NCBI RefSeq assembly: GCF_002846575.1 | Contig: NZ_PJND01000007.1 | Span: 310,001-374,000 of the forward strand | Length of the DNA: 64,000 nt | Source of the DNA: Flavobacterium lindanitolerans | GTDB lineage: Bacteria > Bacteroidota > Bacteroidia > Flavobacteriales > Flavobacteriaceae | Direction: 5' to 3' | Part shown: positions 1-7,586 of the stretch, piece by piece | How positions within the stretch are numbered: the stretch's first letter is position 1 | How the letters are laid out: each line of letters begins with the position of its first letter | Made by a program: the position numbers and the translations under genes | The notes under the pieces: generated by a model | The model's database searches: none | What the model was told of the DNA's origin: nothing | The model's input: the letters and a program-made list of their open reading frames with translations, nothing else

Positions 1-1
1 A

Positions 2-121
2 AGGAGATGGGACATCCACCATGGAATAACCGGTTCAATTTACGGCAGTAATGAAAATATGGCAAAAGCCATCACAACAGCAGCCAGTGTAAATGCTATT
101 GCGAATACCATCAATGAATAA
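2..121 (+). CDS. C-terminal fragment of an unknown protein (5' end outside window)
   Basis: An open frame enters from the left edge and reads 39 residues to a TAA stop at 119-121, ending in ...NAIANTINE. It is rich in Ala, Asn and Thr and has no recognisable motif. It is open to the window edge and followed by a normal 200-base intergenic gap, so it is probably the tail of a real gene, but a chance frame cannot be excluded at this length. Confidence 0.45.
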   Translation, partial: RRWDIHHGITGSIYGSNENMAKAITTAASVNAIANTINE

Positions 122-335
122 CCTGAAAGTTAAGTTGTTTAAGTAAATAAAGTTCAACCAAAACCAACCAAAATGACCATGAAAAATATCAGAGACCATC
201 CCAGCATTTCCTAATTTGGAAAAATCGAAGGACATGTTTGGGTCCTAAAAAAATCAAACAAAAAAAATTAATCAACCATGGCAAACCGCTTTCCTAATCA
301 ACTATAGCGGAAATGCCCTCTAAATTTTAAATATC

Positions 336-725
336 ATGAAAAAATTAGTTTTAACATCGCTTACATGTTTATCATTAACATTATTCTCTTTCACAAAATC
401 TACTGAAGCCGGAGTTCAAAGAATTGGACGTGACCTATATGACGTAACTCGTGATACACGCTTCAGCAGTGAAGATCAAACTGTAATCAACAGAACTTTG
501 CAAACAAAATATAACATTTCTGATGTTGAATTGAAAAGAGCTATGGCCAACGGAGGCATGGCGCTTCAGGCACAAGCTGGTAAAGCAATCTTGAACGAAA
601 CGTGGTTAAACATTGCTTTAGTTCACAAAAACTTTGTGGTTTGGGATAACGCAAGATTGAGTGACGCAGAAATGGCAGAATTCACTTCTCTATCCAGAAG
701 AATCGCGGCTTATGCCGGAAACTAG
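336..725 (+). CDS. Small exported protein of unknown function
   Basis: The product has 129 residues and begins with a clear signal peptide: MKKL, then a hydrophobic stretch, with likely cleavage after STEA near residue 25. The mature part is about 100 residues, mostly polar and probably alpha-helical, with no cysteines, so it is not a lipoprotein. I do not recognise the family. The gene stands alone: a perfect hairpin terminator follows at once, and the next gene starts 64 bases later. Location in periplasm or outside the cell is inferred from the signal peptide only. Confidence 0.75.
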   Translation: MKKLVLTSLTCLSLTLFSFTKSTEAGVQRIGRDLYDVTRDTRFSSEDQTVINRTLQTKYNISDVELKRAMANGGMALQAQAGKAILNETWLNIALVHKNFVVWDNARLSDAEMAEFTSLSRRIAAYAGN

Positions 726-741
726 TATTCCTGTATTAATT

Positions 742-776
742 AATGCACTATCTGGTTTCTCCGGATAGTGCATTTT
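742..776 (+). terminator. Rho-independent terminator after the small exported protein
   Basis: A perfect 11-bp inverted repeat (AATGCACTATC at 742-752, GATAGTGCATT at 764-774) with an 11-base loop is followed by a short T run. It sits 17 bases after the stop codon at 725. Confidence 0.8.
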
Positions 777-789
777 AAACTTTATTATT

Positions 790-1401
790 ATGATCAAGAA
801 GCTATTAAACAACCGGATGAAAATATTTTTCTTTTTCCATCTTTTCACTTTGGTAATTACAGGTGTGGTTTCAACCAACCATATCTACTATGTCTACCAC
901 CAAAAGGAATCAGATAATTTTATTTCGAAAATTCAGAAATTCCAACAAAACAGCTATTGCCAATATTACTACCGATATACGGCTACAGAAACAGGTTTTG
1001 GCTTTTTTGCTCCTAATGTCAAAAGTATGGGATTATTCATGTTTGATTATTGTGACAAGGGTATTGATATAAAATTCCTTACCAATGAAGGAAATTCGAG
1101 ATACACTACTTTAATTTCGAATATGACAGACCATTTAGATAATACTGCCAAAAAGAAAAAAGCAAATAAGATGACCAAACGAGATTTGCTACTTGATCAA
1201 TATGGCGAATTATTGATTAAAAATGTTGCTGCTAAATACCAGTCCAAGATACGGGTCCATAATCCGGGCTGTGACGAAGTAACCTTAAAATATTTTTTAG
1301 TTGAATATCCGTCATTGGCAACAAAAAGCAAAGATCTGGCTAAAAAATACGGACCAATATTAATCAATGTTAAAAATTGGAATTATGAAATTCTTCAATA
1401 A
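790..1401 (+). CDS. Membrane-anchored or secreted protein of unknown function, upstream of an HTTM gene
   Basis: The product has 203 residues. Residues about 10-30 form one hydrophobic segment (a signal anchor or uncleaved signal peptide) and the rest is a soluble, Lys/Tyr-rich domain. Two aromatic-rich stretches (CQYYYRYTA and GFGFFAP) are visible. The stop overlaps the start of the HTTM membrane-protein gene by 17 bases, so the two are translationally coupled and probably act together. I do not recognise a domain. Functional linkage to the downstream HTTM protein is inferred from the overlap only. Confidence 0.75.
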   Translation: MIKKLLNNRMKIFFFFHLFTLVITGVVSTNHIYYVYHQKESDNFISKIQKFQQNSYCQYYYRYTATETGFGFFAPNVKSMGLFMFDYCDKGIDIKFLTNEGNSRYTTLISNMTDHLDNTAKKKKANKMTKRDLLLDQYGELLIKNVAAKYQSKIRVHNPGCDEVTLKYFLVEYPSLATKSKDLAKKYGPILINVKNWNYEILQ

Positions 1402-2311
1402 CTCTGTTTCAGAAATAGAATGGAATTCTTTTTTTAGAATTTCCATCGCGCTCTACTGCCTTTTGAATCTTTTTTCCTTTTGGGCAGATATTCCCAATAT
1501 TTTATTGGAAAATGCTTTTATCAAGCCTGAAGTTATTGATCTTGTCTTTGATGGCTACAGCCCTACTCTTGTTGATCTCCATCACTATCTTACAAACTTA
1601 GGCATTACATTGGCATTTGACGATTTCGTATATCTCGTAATATATGTCTATATTTTCATGCTTGGCTTATTGCTTTTGGGTGCTTTTACCAGAGTTGCCG
1701 CTATTGCGTCCTTCATTCTACAGATAATCATTCTAAAATCAATGAACTATTATCTGTATGGTGCAGATTATTTCGCTTCTATGGCTCTTTTTTATTGCAT
1801 AATTTTTCCAAAAGGGAAATTCTCGCTGGATTATATGATTAAGGAATTCAAAATAAATCAATCGTCTTTAAAATGGTCATTGTTATTGCTTCAGGCCCAT
1901 TTATGTGTCATTTATTTCTTTTCCGGCTTGGACAAAGGGCTGGGAATAAACTGGTATAATGGAGAATCTGTCTGGAGAGCTGTTTCCGGTCATAATTATA
2001 ACGGGCTAATCAGTCTTGCAGACTACGACCTACCTAATTTTATCTATATCAGTATTGGAATATTGACTTTGATAACGGAAACATTTTATCCGGTTTTCAT
2101 CAACTATTCCAAAACCCGAAAACTTTGGCTGACACTTACTATTTCAATGCACGTATCCATTATCCTTTTTATGGGTCTATACTTTTTCGGAACCTTGATG
2201 ATTATACTGAATGTTGCGGCATATTATATTCCTTACCTTAAAAAAGACAATAGTAATGCAAGTTCTGAATATGAAAAAGATTTAGAAAACCAACTGGCTT
2301 ATGAAAAATAA
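1385..2311 (+). CDS. HTTM-domain integral membrane protein (vitamin K-dependent gamma-carboxylase-like)
   Basis: A 308-residue polytopic protein with about six or more hydrophobic helices. The stretch YFFSGLDKGLGINWYNGESV and the following SMHVSIILFMGLYFFG segment resemble the HTTM (horizontally transferred transmembrane) family, which shares a fold with the membrane part of vitamin K-dependent gamma-carboxylase. The biochemical role of short bacterial HTTM proteins is not established. I chose ATG 1385 over an in-frame ATG at 1367 because 1385 starts close to the hydrophobic region and shortens the overlap with the upstream gene. Its 3' end overlaps the next gene by 11 bases. A second, longer HTTM protein is encoded at 28206-29543. 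Confidence 0.8.
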   Translation: MKFFNNSVSEIEWNSFFRISIALYCLLNLFSFWADIPNILLENAFIKPEVIDLVFDGYSPTLVDLHHYLTNLGITLAFDDFVYLVIYVYIFMLGLLLLGAFTRVAAIASFILQIIILKSMNYYLYGADYFASMALFYCIIFPKGKFSLDYMIKEFKINQSSLKWSLLLLQAHLCVIYFFSGLDKGLGINWYNGESVWRAVSGHNYNGLISLADYDLPNFIYISIGILTLITETFYPVFINYSKTRKLWLTLTISMHVSIILFMGLYFFGTLMIILNVAAYYIPYLKKDNSNASSEYEKDLENQLAYEK

Positions 2312-3353
2312 AATTCTAATACTGTTTGTCCTTTTTACCTGTGCAGGTTTTTCTCAAAGCAAGCTCCTTAAAATAATTGGACCTTATAAAGACTCTATTA
2401 AAGATTTTGGAATTGTTGCCTTAGTTGAAAGCAAAGACAAGTTATATATAGAGAATATCGGTTTTGAAAAAAATGTCCCCAGTCCCAACGATCAGCTTTT
2501 TTGTATTGGAAGTACCAGCAAATTATACATTTCATGTTTGATCTTACAGCTAATCGAAGAAAAAAAGCTTTCACTTGATGACCCTCTATCAAAATTCAAC
2601 ATCATCAGGAAAAACGAAAATATATCCGCAAACATTACTATAAAGAACCTTTTGTCACATAGCAGTGGCATTCAGGATTATCTCACAGCCACTACGTTTA
2701 ATTCCTCTTTTTTACAACCTTATGAGGACTTCAGCAGAACCGCTTTTTACAAGTTAATCAATTCTAAGTCATTTGCTCCCAATGAAAAGAATGAATATTC
2801 CAACAGCAATTATTTTATCCTGAAGGAAATCATAGAAGAAATCGAAGACAAGGCTTTGCATTATGTAGTGGAAGAACGCATTATCAAACCTTTGAAACTT
2901 GAGCATACAAAAACATATTATTCAAAAAACATTCCCGGTTTGGCTTCTTCTTATGCCAGCGGAATGAACCTTGATGATTTCCCCAAACTTGGAATTAATA
3001 ATTTCTCAGATGGTGTCGGAAATTTTGTTACAACAGCCAAAGAATTGAATATTTTCATTCGCGCCTTGTTTTTTTCAAATCGCCTTATAAACTCTCAAAG
3101 TGCCAAAATACTGACAACAATTGTACAGCCACAAGGAACAACAAAAAATAAATATTTCGGAATCGGGACACTAAAATTTAAAAATGACCAGTATAACCTA
3201 TTTGGATATGCAGGAAGAACAATCAGCTATTCAAGTGCCGCCTATGTGGATACTGATTCAAAACAGAGCTATATATTATTGTTAAACAGTGCAGAATTTT
3301 CAAAAGATGCTGCAGATAAAATAATAGTACAAATGATTAAAGATTTCAAGTAA
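2301..3353 (+). CDS. Exported serine hydrolase, class C beta-lactamase / penicillin-binding-protein-like
   Basis: The product has 350 residues: a signal peptide (residues 1-19, ending CAGFSQ), then a serine beta-lactamase-fold domain. The nucleophile motif SxxK is S71-T-S-K74, and the YxN motif is Y166-S-N168. The third box, usually HxG or KTG, is probably the GYAGRTISY segment near residue 310 and is degenerate. The family (Pfam Beta-lactamase, COG1680) includes esterases, D-amino peptidases and true lactamases, so substrate cannot be assigned. It overlaps the HTTM gene by 11 bases and is the third gene of an apparent three-gene operon (790-3353). Confidence 0.85.
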   Translation: MKNKILILFVLFTCAGFSQSKLLKIIGPYKDSIKDFGIVALVESKDKLYIENIGFEKNVPSPNDQLFCIGSTSKLYISCLILQLIEEKKLSLDDPLSKFNIIRKNENISANITIKNLLSHSSGIQDYLTATTFNSSFLQPYEDFSRTAFYKLINSKSFAPNEKNEYSNSNYFILKEIIEEIEDKALHYVVEERIIKPLKLEHTKTYYSKNIPGLASSYASGMNLDDFPKLGINNFSDGVGNFVTTAKELNIFIRALFFSNRLINSQSAKILTTIVQPQGTTKNKYFGIGTLKFKNDQYNLFGYAGRTISYSSAAYVDTDSKQSYILLLNSAEFSKDAADKIIVQMIKDFK

Positions 3354-3385
3354 TAGCCCCAACTTCACTACATCATCAATCAATT

Positions 3386-3631
3386 ATGAAGTTAACTACC
3401 AAAATACCATTAATTTTTATCATCGTCATCAACCTGATCAATCTCTTTTTTATCATTGAATTATCGAACTATGACGAAATGATAAGCTATGTAAAGAATG
3501 AAGGAGAAAAAATTACCAGTCCGAGAAAAACGGTAATAGTCCTCCTTTTTACCGCCCTGATTAACCTGCTTTTTGTATGTATCGTTTTTATGAGGAGCCT
3601 GATCTTTTCACACAAAACAAAACCGAGATGA
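3386..3631 (+). CDS. Small two-helix membrane protein
   Basis: The product has 81 residues with two strongly hydrophobic segments (about 8-26 and 49-70) joined by a charged loop, and a basic C-terminus (HKTKPR), predicting a small hairpin inner-membrane protein. No family recognised. It lies 32 bases after the beta-lactamase-like gene and may belong to the same transcript. Confidence 0.65.
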   Translation: MKLTTKIPLIFIIVINLINLFFIIELSNYDEMISYVKNEGEKITSPRKTVIVLLFTALINLLFVCIVFMRSLIFSHKTKPR

Positions 3632-3685
3632 TTAACCCAAGGCCATGAATTTATTGTTCATAGCCTAATTAAAAACAACAATAAG

Positions 3686-4144
3686 ATGAAAAAAATTCTA
3701 TACCTCCCGGCCCTGCTTTTTTCCGGAATATCGCTGGCCCAAAGCGGATCTTCACCTGGTATTTCAATTGATGACAATGGTTTGGGAAAACAATTTCCGG
3801 ACTGCCTTTTAAGTGGCTCTATATGCAAATTGTTTCCAACCAACCAGGACCCGAAAAGTTCAAATGCCAATGCTTATAAAACCGGTGAAAGTTCATTCTG
3901 CATAGGGATTAAAAAAACTGCTATGACAGAAGAGAAACAGATTGCCCTTTTAGGCAAAGCTTTAAAAAATGTCAATCCTGGCGATGCGATTACTTTCAGG
4001 ATTCCTGCCTCCTATACTGTTGAACATGATTTCTTAAAGGCGATCAACCTCAGTACAGCAAAAGATATTGTTGCTGCAGGAAGTTATCCTGTAGAAATCA
4101 ACTCCGAGTATGTCCTCATCAAATTGACACTTTCAGGAAACTAA
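3686..4144 (+). CDS. Small secreted protein of unknown function
   Basis: The 152-residue product starts with a signal peptide (MKKILYLPALLFSGISLAQ, predicted cleavage after Ala-Gln near residue 19). The mature domain has three cysteines (near residues 40, 47 and 72) in its first half. The predicted mature part looks beta-rich. It lies 12 bases upstream of another exported-protein gene and the two probably form one unit. No family recognised. Confidence 0.7.
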   Translation: MKKILYLPALLFSGISLAQSGSSPGISIDDNGLGKQFPDCLLSGSICKLFPTNQDPKSSNANAYKTGESSFCIGIKKTAMTEEKQIALLGKALKNVNPGDAITFRIPASYTVEHDFLKAINLSTAKDIVAAGSYPVEINSEYVLIKLTLSGN

Positions 4145-4156
4145 AAAATTACTATC

Positions 4157-5293
4157 ATGATACGATCAGTCTTATGGGTTGCCTTCCTTTTTTTCGCTAC
4201 GGTTTCTTCCGCATCCGTTAATGGATCCGATCCCGAGTTTAATGCTATCTTCAAGGAAATGCAAAAAGAATTAAAAAAAATAAATGCCTATTATGCGCCT
4301 AAAATTCGCGAAAAAGAGCTGCGTATTCAGGACATTTCGGCTAAAATTTATGACACAAAAGAAACTGCATCGAAAATCGATTTTTTAATCCAGAAGGATT
4401 TGCTGAAAGAGGAAATCTTATCTCTTAAAAAAGAAGAAATGCAGGATCTGTCCAAAATCAGATATTTGAAAGGACTGCAGATTATCCGTCTTTTATATGA
4501 AAAAGTTTTAAGCCTTGACCATCACTTTGCATCGGTGCGAACATTCTCTGAAATCAACAAGATTTCGAACCCGAATCAATATCCGGAATATGAAAAACTA
4601 AAAGAAATTGTAAAAAGCAGAAAAGATAGAAAGGCCGGTTTTGACCTCACTTCAATACTCGGAACCAACACCATCGTATCTGTAGTACAGACTTTCTCAA
4701 ATCTGATGGTTTCTTCACTTTCAAAAGATGAAAAGGACAAGGAAATTGCAAATATCGAGTGCATTCTGGATTTTACGCTCAGAATGCAAAATGAGCTCAA
4801 TACGATTTATTTTGAAACAGCTTTTCTTCAGAAAAGCAATGAAAAGATTCGAACCGACATTGAGACCCTGTTCAAAGAATACACAAAGCCTATCGGATAT
4901 GCCAATACGCTGGAAAACTGCAGGACATCAGATGATTGGGAAAGCGTAAAGCAGAAAACAAACGATTATCTTGCCAATCTGAAAACACAACAGGGACCCC
5001 AATTGTATTCATCGCAGGTTAACATCATCTTTCCAATTGACAGACTCCTGCAATTCATAACGCAATACAACAGTTTTATTGATCAGGGAGGCAAATTTTA
5101 TGAAAAGTTCAAGATCATTCTTAACAGTTATGAGAATGAAAAACAATGCGAAACAAAGCTTCCCCTGGAGTACAAAAAATTAAAAGACGATATTGATGTT
5201 GCCATAAGCAAATTCAACATGGCTTATCGCCCTGTAGAGGTAAACGGATCAAAAATGAAAGAGATTCTTTATGGAATTAATGAGTTTGAATAA
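4157..5293 (+). CDS. Exported coiled-coil protein of unknown function
   Basis: The product has 378 residues with a signal peptide (residues 1-19, ending SSAS). The mature protein is rich in Lys, Glu, Leu and Ile, with long predicted helices and coiled coils at about 35-115 and again near 180-230 and 335-365. No enzymatic motif was seen. It follows 3686-4144 by 12 bases, so the two exported proteins may be partners. It is the last gene before the cold-shock gene, and no strong hairpin terminator follows its stop. Confidence 0.7.
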   Translation: MIRSVLWVAFLFFATVSSASVNGSDPEFNAIFKEMQKELKKINAYYAPKIREKELRIQDISAKIYDTKETASKIDFLIQKDLLKEEILSLKKEEMQDLSKIRYLKGLQIIRLLYEKVLSLDHHFASVRTFSEINKISNPNQYPEYEKLKEIVKSRKDRKAGFDLTSILGTNTIVSVVQTFSNLMVSSLSKDEKDKEIANIECILDFTLRMQNELNTIYFETAFLQKSNEKIRTDIETLFKEYTKPIGYANTLENCRTSDDWESVKQKTNDYLANLKTQQGPQLYSSQVNIIFPIDRLLQFITQYNSFIDQGGKFYEKFKIILNSYENEKQCETKLPLEYKKLKDDIDVAISKFNMAYRPVEVNGSKMKEILYGINEFE

Positions 5294-5466
5294 TTCTTAA
5301 AATTTTAGATTATCTTTATCATAAATAATCAAAAAAATGAGGTATTTCGCTTAAAAATTGAAAATCAAATGGTTGAATTTTAGGAAAAATCACAAAAAGA
5401 TTTTTTAATCAATAATTTTTTTTCAATTTATTAACATAAAATTATACTTCGTATCATATTAAATAC

Positions 5467-5474
5467 TACATTTG
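5467..5474 (+). promoter_or_regulatory. Putative cold-shock gene promoter (-7 element)
   Basis: TACATTTG matches the Bacteroidota -7 consensus TAnnTTTG and lies 28 bases before the ATG of the cold-shock gene. No clear -33 TTG is seen at the expected spacing. Confidence 0.55.
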
Positions 5475-5502
5475 TTCATTATTAATTATTTTTATTATTA
5501 CA

Positions 5503-5703
5503 ATGCGTACAGGTACAGTTAAATTTTTTAATGAATCCAAAGGATATGGATTCATTGTAGACGAAGAAACAGGAAAAGACATTTTCGTTCATGCTTCAGG
5601 AATCAAAGCGGAAGAACTTCGCGAGGGAGATAGAGTATCTTACGAAGAAGAAGAAGGAAGAAAAGGTAAAGTTGCTGCACAGGTTGCAGTACTTCAAAAC
5701 TAA
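5503..5703 (+). CDS. Cold-shock protein (CspA family)
   Basis: A 66-residue single cold-shock domain, the normal size for the family. It carries RNP1 (KGYGFI, residues 13-18) and RNP2 (DIFVH, residues 26-30), the aromatic patches that bind single-stranded nucleic acid. Known family members act as RNA chaperones that melt mRNA structure during cold or growth transitions. It is monocistronic: its own TAnnTTTG promoter lies upstream and a strong hairpin terminator follows. Confidence 0.95.
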   Translation: MRTGTVKFFNESKGYGFIVDEETGKDIFVHASGIKAEELREGDRVSYEEEEGRKGKVAAQVAVLQN

Positions 5704-5737
5704 TATATAGCATACTATTTTTAGTTTCCTAAAAGTT

Positions 5738-5767
5738 AAACCGCTCCATAAATGGAGCGGTTTTTTT
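5738..5767 (+). terminator. Rho-independent terminator after the cold-shock gene
   Basis: The inverted repeat AAACCGCTCCAT / ATGGAGCGGTTT (5738-5749 and 5752-5763) has a two-base loop and a seven-T run. Confidence 0.92.
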
Positions 5768-5922
5768 ATACTCTGGATTTAACATAAAATTAAATTATTT
5801 TCATTTTTTTAATAGTAAAAATGAATTTTTCATTTTTTTTGATTTAAACATTTAAAAAACGAATAACTACCCCGGGCATTACTAATTTATTATTTTTATT
5901 CATTCTAAATTAAAATTAAGGA

Positions 5923-5940
5923 CAATACTATATAGTATTG
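5923..5940. promoter_or_regulatory. 18-bp perfect palindrome upstream of nuoA, candidate operator
   Basis: CAATACTATATAGTATTG is identical to its reverse complement. It ends 33 bases before the putative nuo -7 element, a position suited to an activator or repressor dimer. No T run follows, so a terminator is unlikely. The cognate regulator is unknown. Confidence 0.45.
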
Positions 5941-5973
5941 AAATCCGTAGGCTGTGAATTCAATATTGGCTCG

Positions 5974-5981
5974 TATATTTG
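5974..5981 (+). promoter_or_regulatory. Putative nuo operon promoter (-7 element)
   Basis: TATATTTG fits TAnnTTTG and lies 26 bases before the nuoA ATG, giving a leader of about 20 bases. The -33 region has TGTG rather than a clear TTG. Confidence 0.55.
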
Positions 5982-6007
5982 TAACTATTTTATAAAATAA
6001 ATTCTTT

Positions 6008-6373
6008 ATGAGTACGGATCAGACTAGTTATTTCCCTATATTAATGCAATTTTTGCTTGCTACCGGGTTTGTGGTTATGACAATTATTGGATCAAGTTTT
6101 TTAGGCCCAAGAAGAAAGTCGGTCAACAAAGACAAAAACTTTGAATGCGGGATTGAATCTGTAGGGAACGCCCGTATCCCTTTTTCTGTAAAATATTTTT
6201 TGGTTGCCATCTTATTCGTGTTGTTCGACGTCGAGGTTATTTTCATGTATCCATGGGCAGTGAATTTTAAAGAAATGGGTTGGGCAGGATTGGCCAAAAT
6301 GGCAATCTTTATGTTTCTTCTGGTAGTAGGTTTTTACTATGTAATGAAGAAAAAAGGATTAGAGTGGGAATAA
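6008..6373 (+). CDS. nuoA: NADH-quinone oxidoreductase subunit A
   Basis: The product has 121 residues and three transmembrane helices, normal for the family. The conserved KNFECGIES segment (loop 1, with the Cys exposed in the deactive form in other complexes I) and FDVEVIFMYPWA in helix 2 are diagnostic. NuoA sits at the junction between the quinone site and the membrane arm. It is the first gene of a complete nuoA-N operon. It is separated from nuoB by 118 bases of repeat-rich non-coding sequence, unusually long for this operon. Confidence 0.97.
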   Translation: MSTDQTSYFPILMQFLLATGFVVMTIIGSSFLGPRRKSVNKDKNFECGIESVGNARIPFSVKYFLVAILFVLFDVEVIFMYPWAVNFKEMGWAGLAKMAIFMFLLVVGFYYVMKKKGLEWE

Positions 6374-6491
6374 TTGATTTTTGACTTGGGAATTATGATT
6401 TAAGACTTTCCCAATTTATAAAAACAAAGAAACAGATTCTTGTTTCGGACTTCACAGAAATCTGAAATCAGCAATCTAAAATCTAAAAAAA
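6374..6491. repeat. nuoA-nuoB spacer with degenerate AATCTRAAATC-type repeats
   Basis: This 118-base spacer has a 7-bp inverted repeat (TTGGGAA 6386-6392, TTCCCAA 6408-6414) and then repeated AATCTGAAATC / AATCTAAAATC units ending at nuoB. The same word family recurs between nuoD and nuoE and, more weakly, between nuoH and nuoI. It has no open frame of note. Confidence 0.6.
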
Positions 6492-7040
6492 ATGAGTGAT
6501 TCAAAAATAAATATGGTAGAAACTCCCGAAGGATATGAAGGAACCGGGTTTTTCGCTACAAAGCTGGATACTGTAGTTGGACTTGCCAGAGCCAATTCTC
6601 TTTGGCCTTTACCATTCGCTACTTCTTGTTGCGGTATTGAATTTATGGCAACCATGGGTTCACATTATGATGTTGCACGCTTTGGGTCAGAGCGTATGAG
6701 TTTTTCACCTCGCCAGGCAGATATGCTTTTGGTGATGGGAACAATTGCTAAAAAAATGGCACCAATCTTACGTCAGGTTTATGAACAAATGGCAGAACCA
6801 AAATGGGTTATCGCTGTTGGTGCCTGTGCTTCATCAGGAGGGATTTTCGACACGTATTCCGTATTGCAAGGCATTGACAAAGTAATTCCTGTAGACGTTT
6901 ATGTGCCAGGATGCCCGCCTAGACCGGAACAGATTCTTGACGGCGTTATGCGCCTTCAGGATTTAGTAAAATCTGAATCCGTAAGGAGAAGAAGTTCTCC
7001 AGAATATCAAGAATTACTAGCTTCTTATAACATTTCTTAA
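6492..7040 (+). CDS. nuoB: NADH-quinone oxidoreductase subunit B
   Basis: The product has 182 residues. It carries the four ligands of [4Fe-4S] cluster N2, the last cluster before ubiquinone or menaquinone: adjacent Cys46-Cys47 (TSCCGIE), Cys112 (GACASSGG) and Cys141 (PGCPPRPE). NuoB is a peripheral-arm subunit contacting NuoD. The next gene, nuoC, begins 2 bases after its stop, so the two are tightly coupled. Confidence 0.98.
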   Translation: MSDSKINMVETPEGYEGTGFFATKLDTVVGLARANSLWPLPFATSCCGIEFMATMGSHYDVARFGSERMSFSPRQADMLLVMGTIAKKMAPILRQVYEQMAEPKWVIAVGACASSGGIFDTYSVLQGIDKVIPVDVYVPGCPPRPEQILDGVMRLQDLVKSESVRRRSSPEYQELLASYNIS

Positions 7041-7042
7041 AA

Positions 7043-7564
7043 ATGGCTTTAGAAACTTCCGACATACAAAATAAGCTGGTTGATAATTTCGAATTAATTG
7101 TACGCGATTTTTCACAGCAACACGATATTTTTTCTTTTGAAGTAGATTCCACATCAATACTCGAAGTAATGCAGTTTCTGAGAGATGACAAAACGCTTCG
7201 TTTTAACTTTCTTACAGACGTGTGCGGCATTCATTATCCGGATGCTGAAACAGACAGGCAATTTGCCGTAGTTTATCACATGCACAACTGGGTAGACAAT
7301 GTACGAATCCGAATCAAATGCTTCCTGAATGGTGAAAATCCGGAAATTGATTCCGTAACCAGCCTGTTTCTGGGAGCTAACTGGCAGGAAAGAGAAACCT
7401 ATGACTTTTTTGGGATTATTTTCAAAGGCCATCCGCAATTGAAAAGAATCCTGAACATGGACGAAATGGTTTCTTTCCCTATGCGAAAAGAATTCCCATT
7501 GGAAGATGGCGGAAGAACTGATAAAGACGACCGTTTCTTCGGAAGAACAACAGATAATTGCTAA
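7043..7564 (+). CDS. nuoC: NADH-quinone oxidoreductase subunit C (30 kDa)
   Basis: The product has 173 residues and carries the 30-kDa subunit signature in WQERETYDFFGIIFKGHPQL. It is a structural subunit of the peripheral arm with no cofactor. It is a separate gene here, not fused to nuoD as in enterobacteria. The C-terminus (DDRFFGR...) matches short NuoC proteins, which supports ending at 7564 and starting nuoD after it. Confidence 0.97.
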   Translation: MALETSDIQNKLVDNFELIVRDFSQQHDIFSFEVDSTSILEVMQFLRDDKTLRFNFLTDVCGIHYPDAETDRQFAVVYHMHNWVDNVRIRIKCFLNGENPEIDSVTSLFLGANWQERETYDFFGIIFKGHPQLKRILNMDEMVSFPMRKEFPLEDGGRTDKDDRFFGRTTDNC

Positions 7565-7586
7565 TAGTACTGAAATAATACCTATA

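Larger units (their letters stand above)
5768..6007. other. Intergenic region before the nuo operon
   Basis: This is the rest of the 304-base gap between the cold-shock gene and nuoA. It is extremely AT-rich with T and A tracts (5790-5860), has no credible gene, and contains an 18-bp perfect palindrome and a TAnnTTTG promoter, listed separately. It is the likely regulatory region for the 13-kb complex I operon. Confidence 0.7.

Noticed and set aside
2301..3353. Antibiotic-resistance beta-lactamase call
   Set aside because: Only the SxxK and YxN motifs are clear, the third box is degenerate, and the family has many non-lactamase hydrolases.
7506..7586. Extended nuoD start overlapping nuoC by 59 bases
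   Set aside because: The added residues are not like NuoD N-termini and ATG 7587 gives a normal protein with a 22-base gap.
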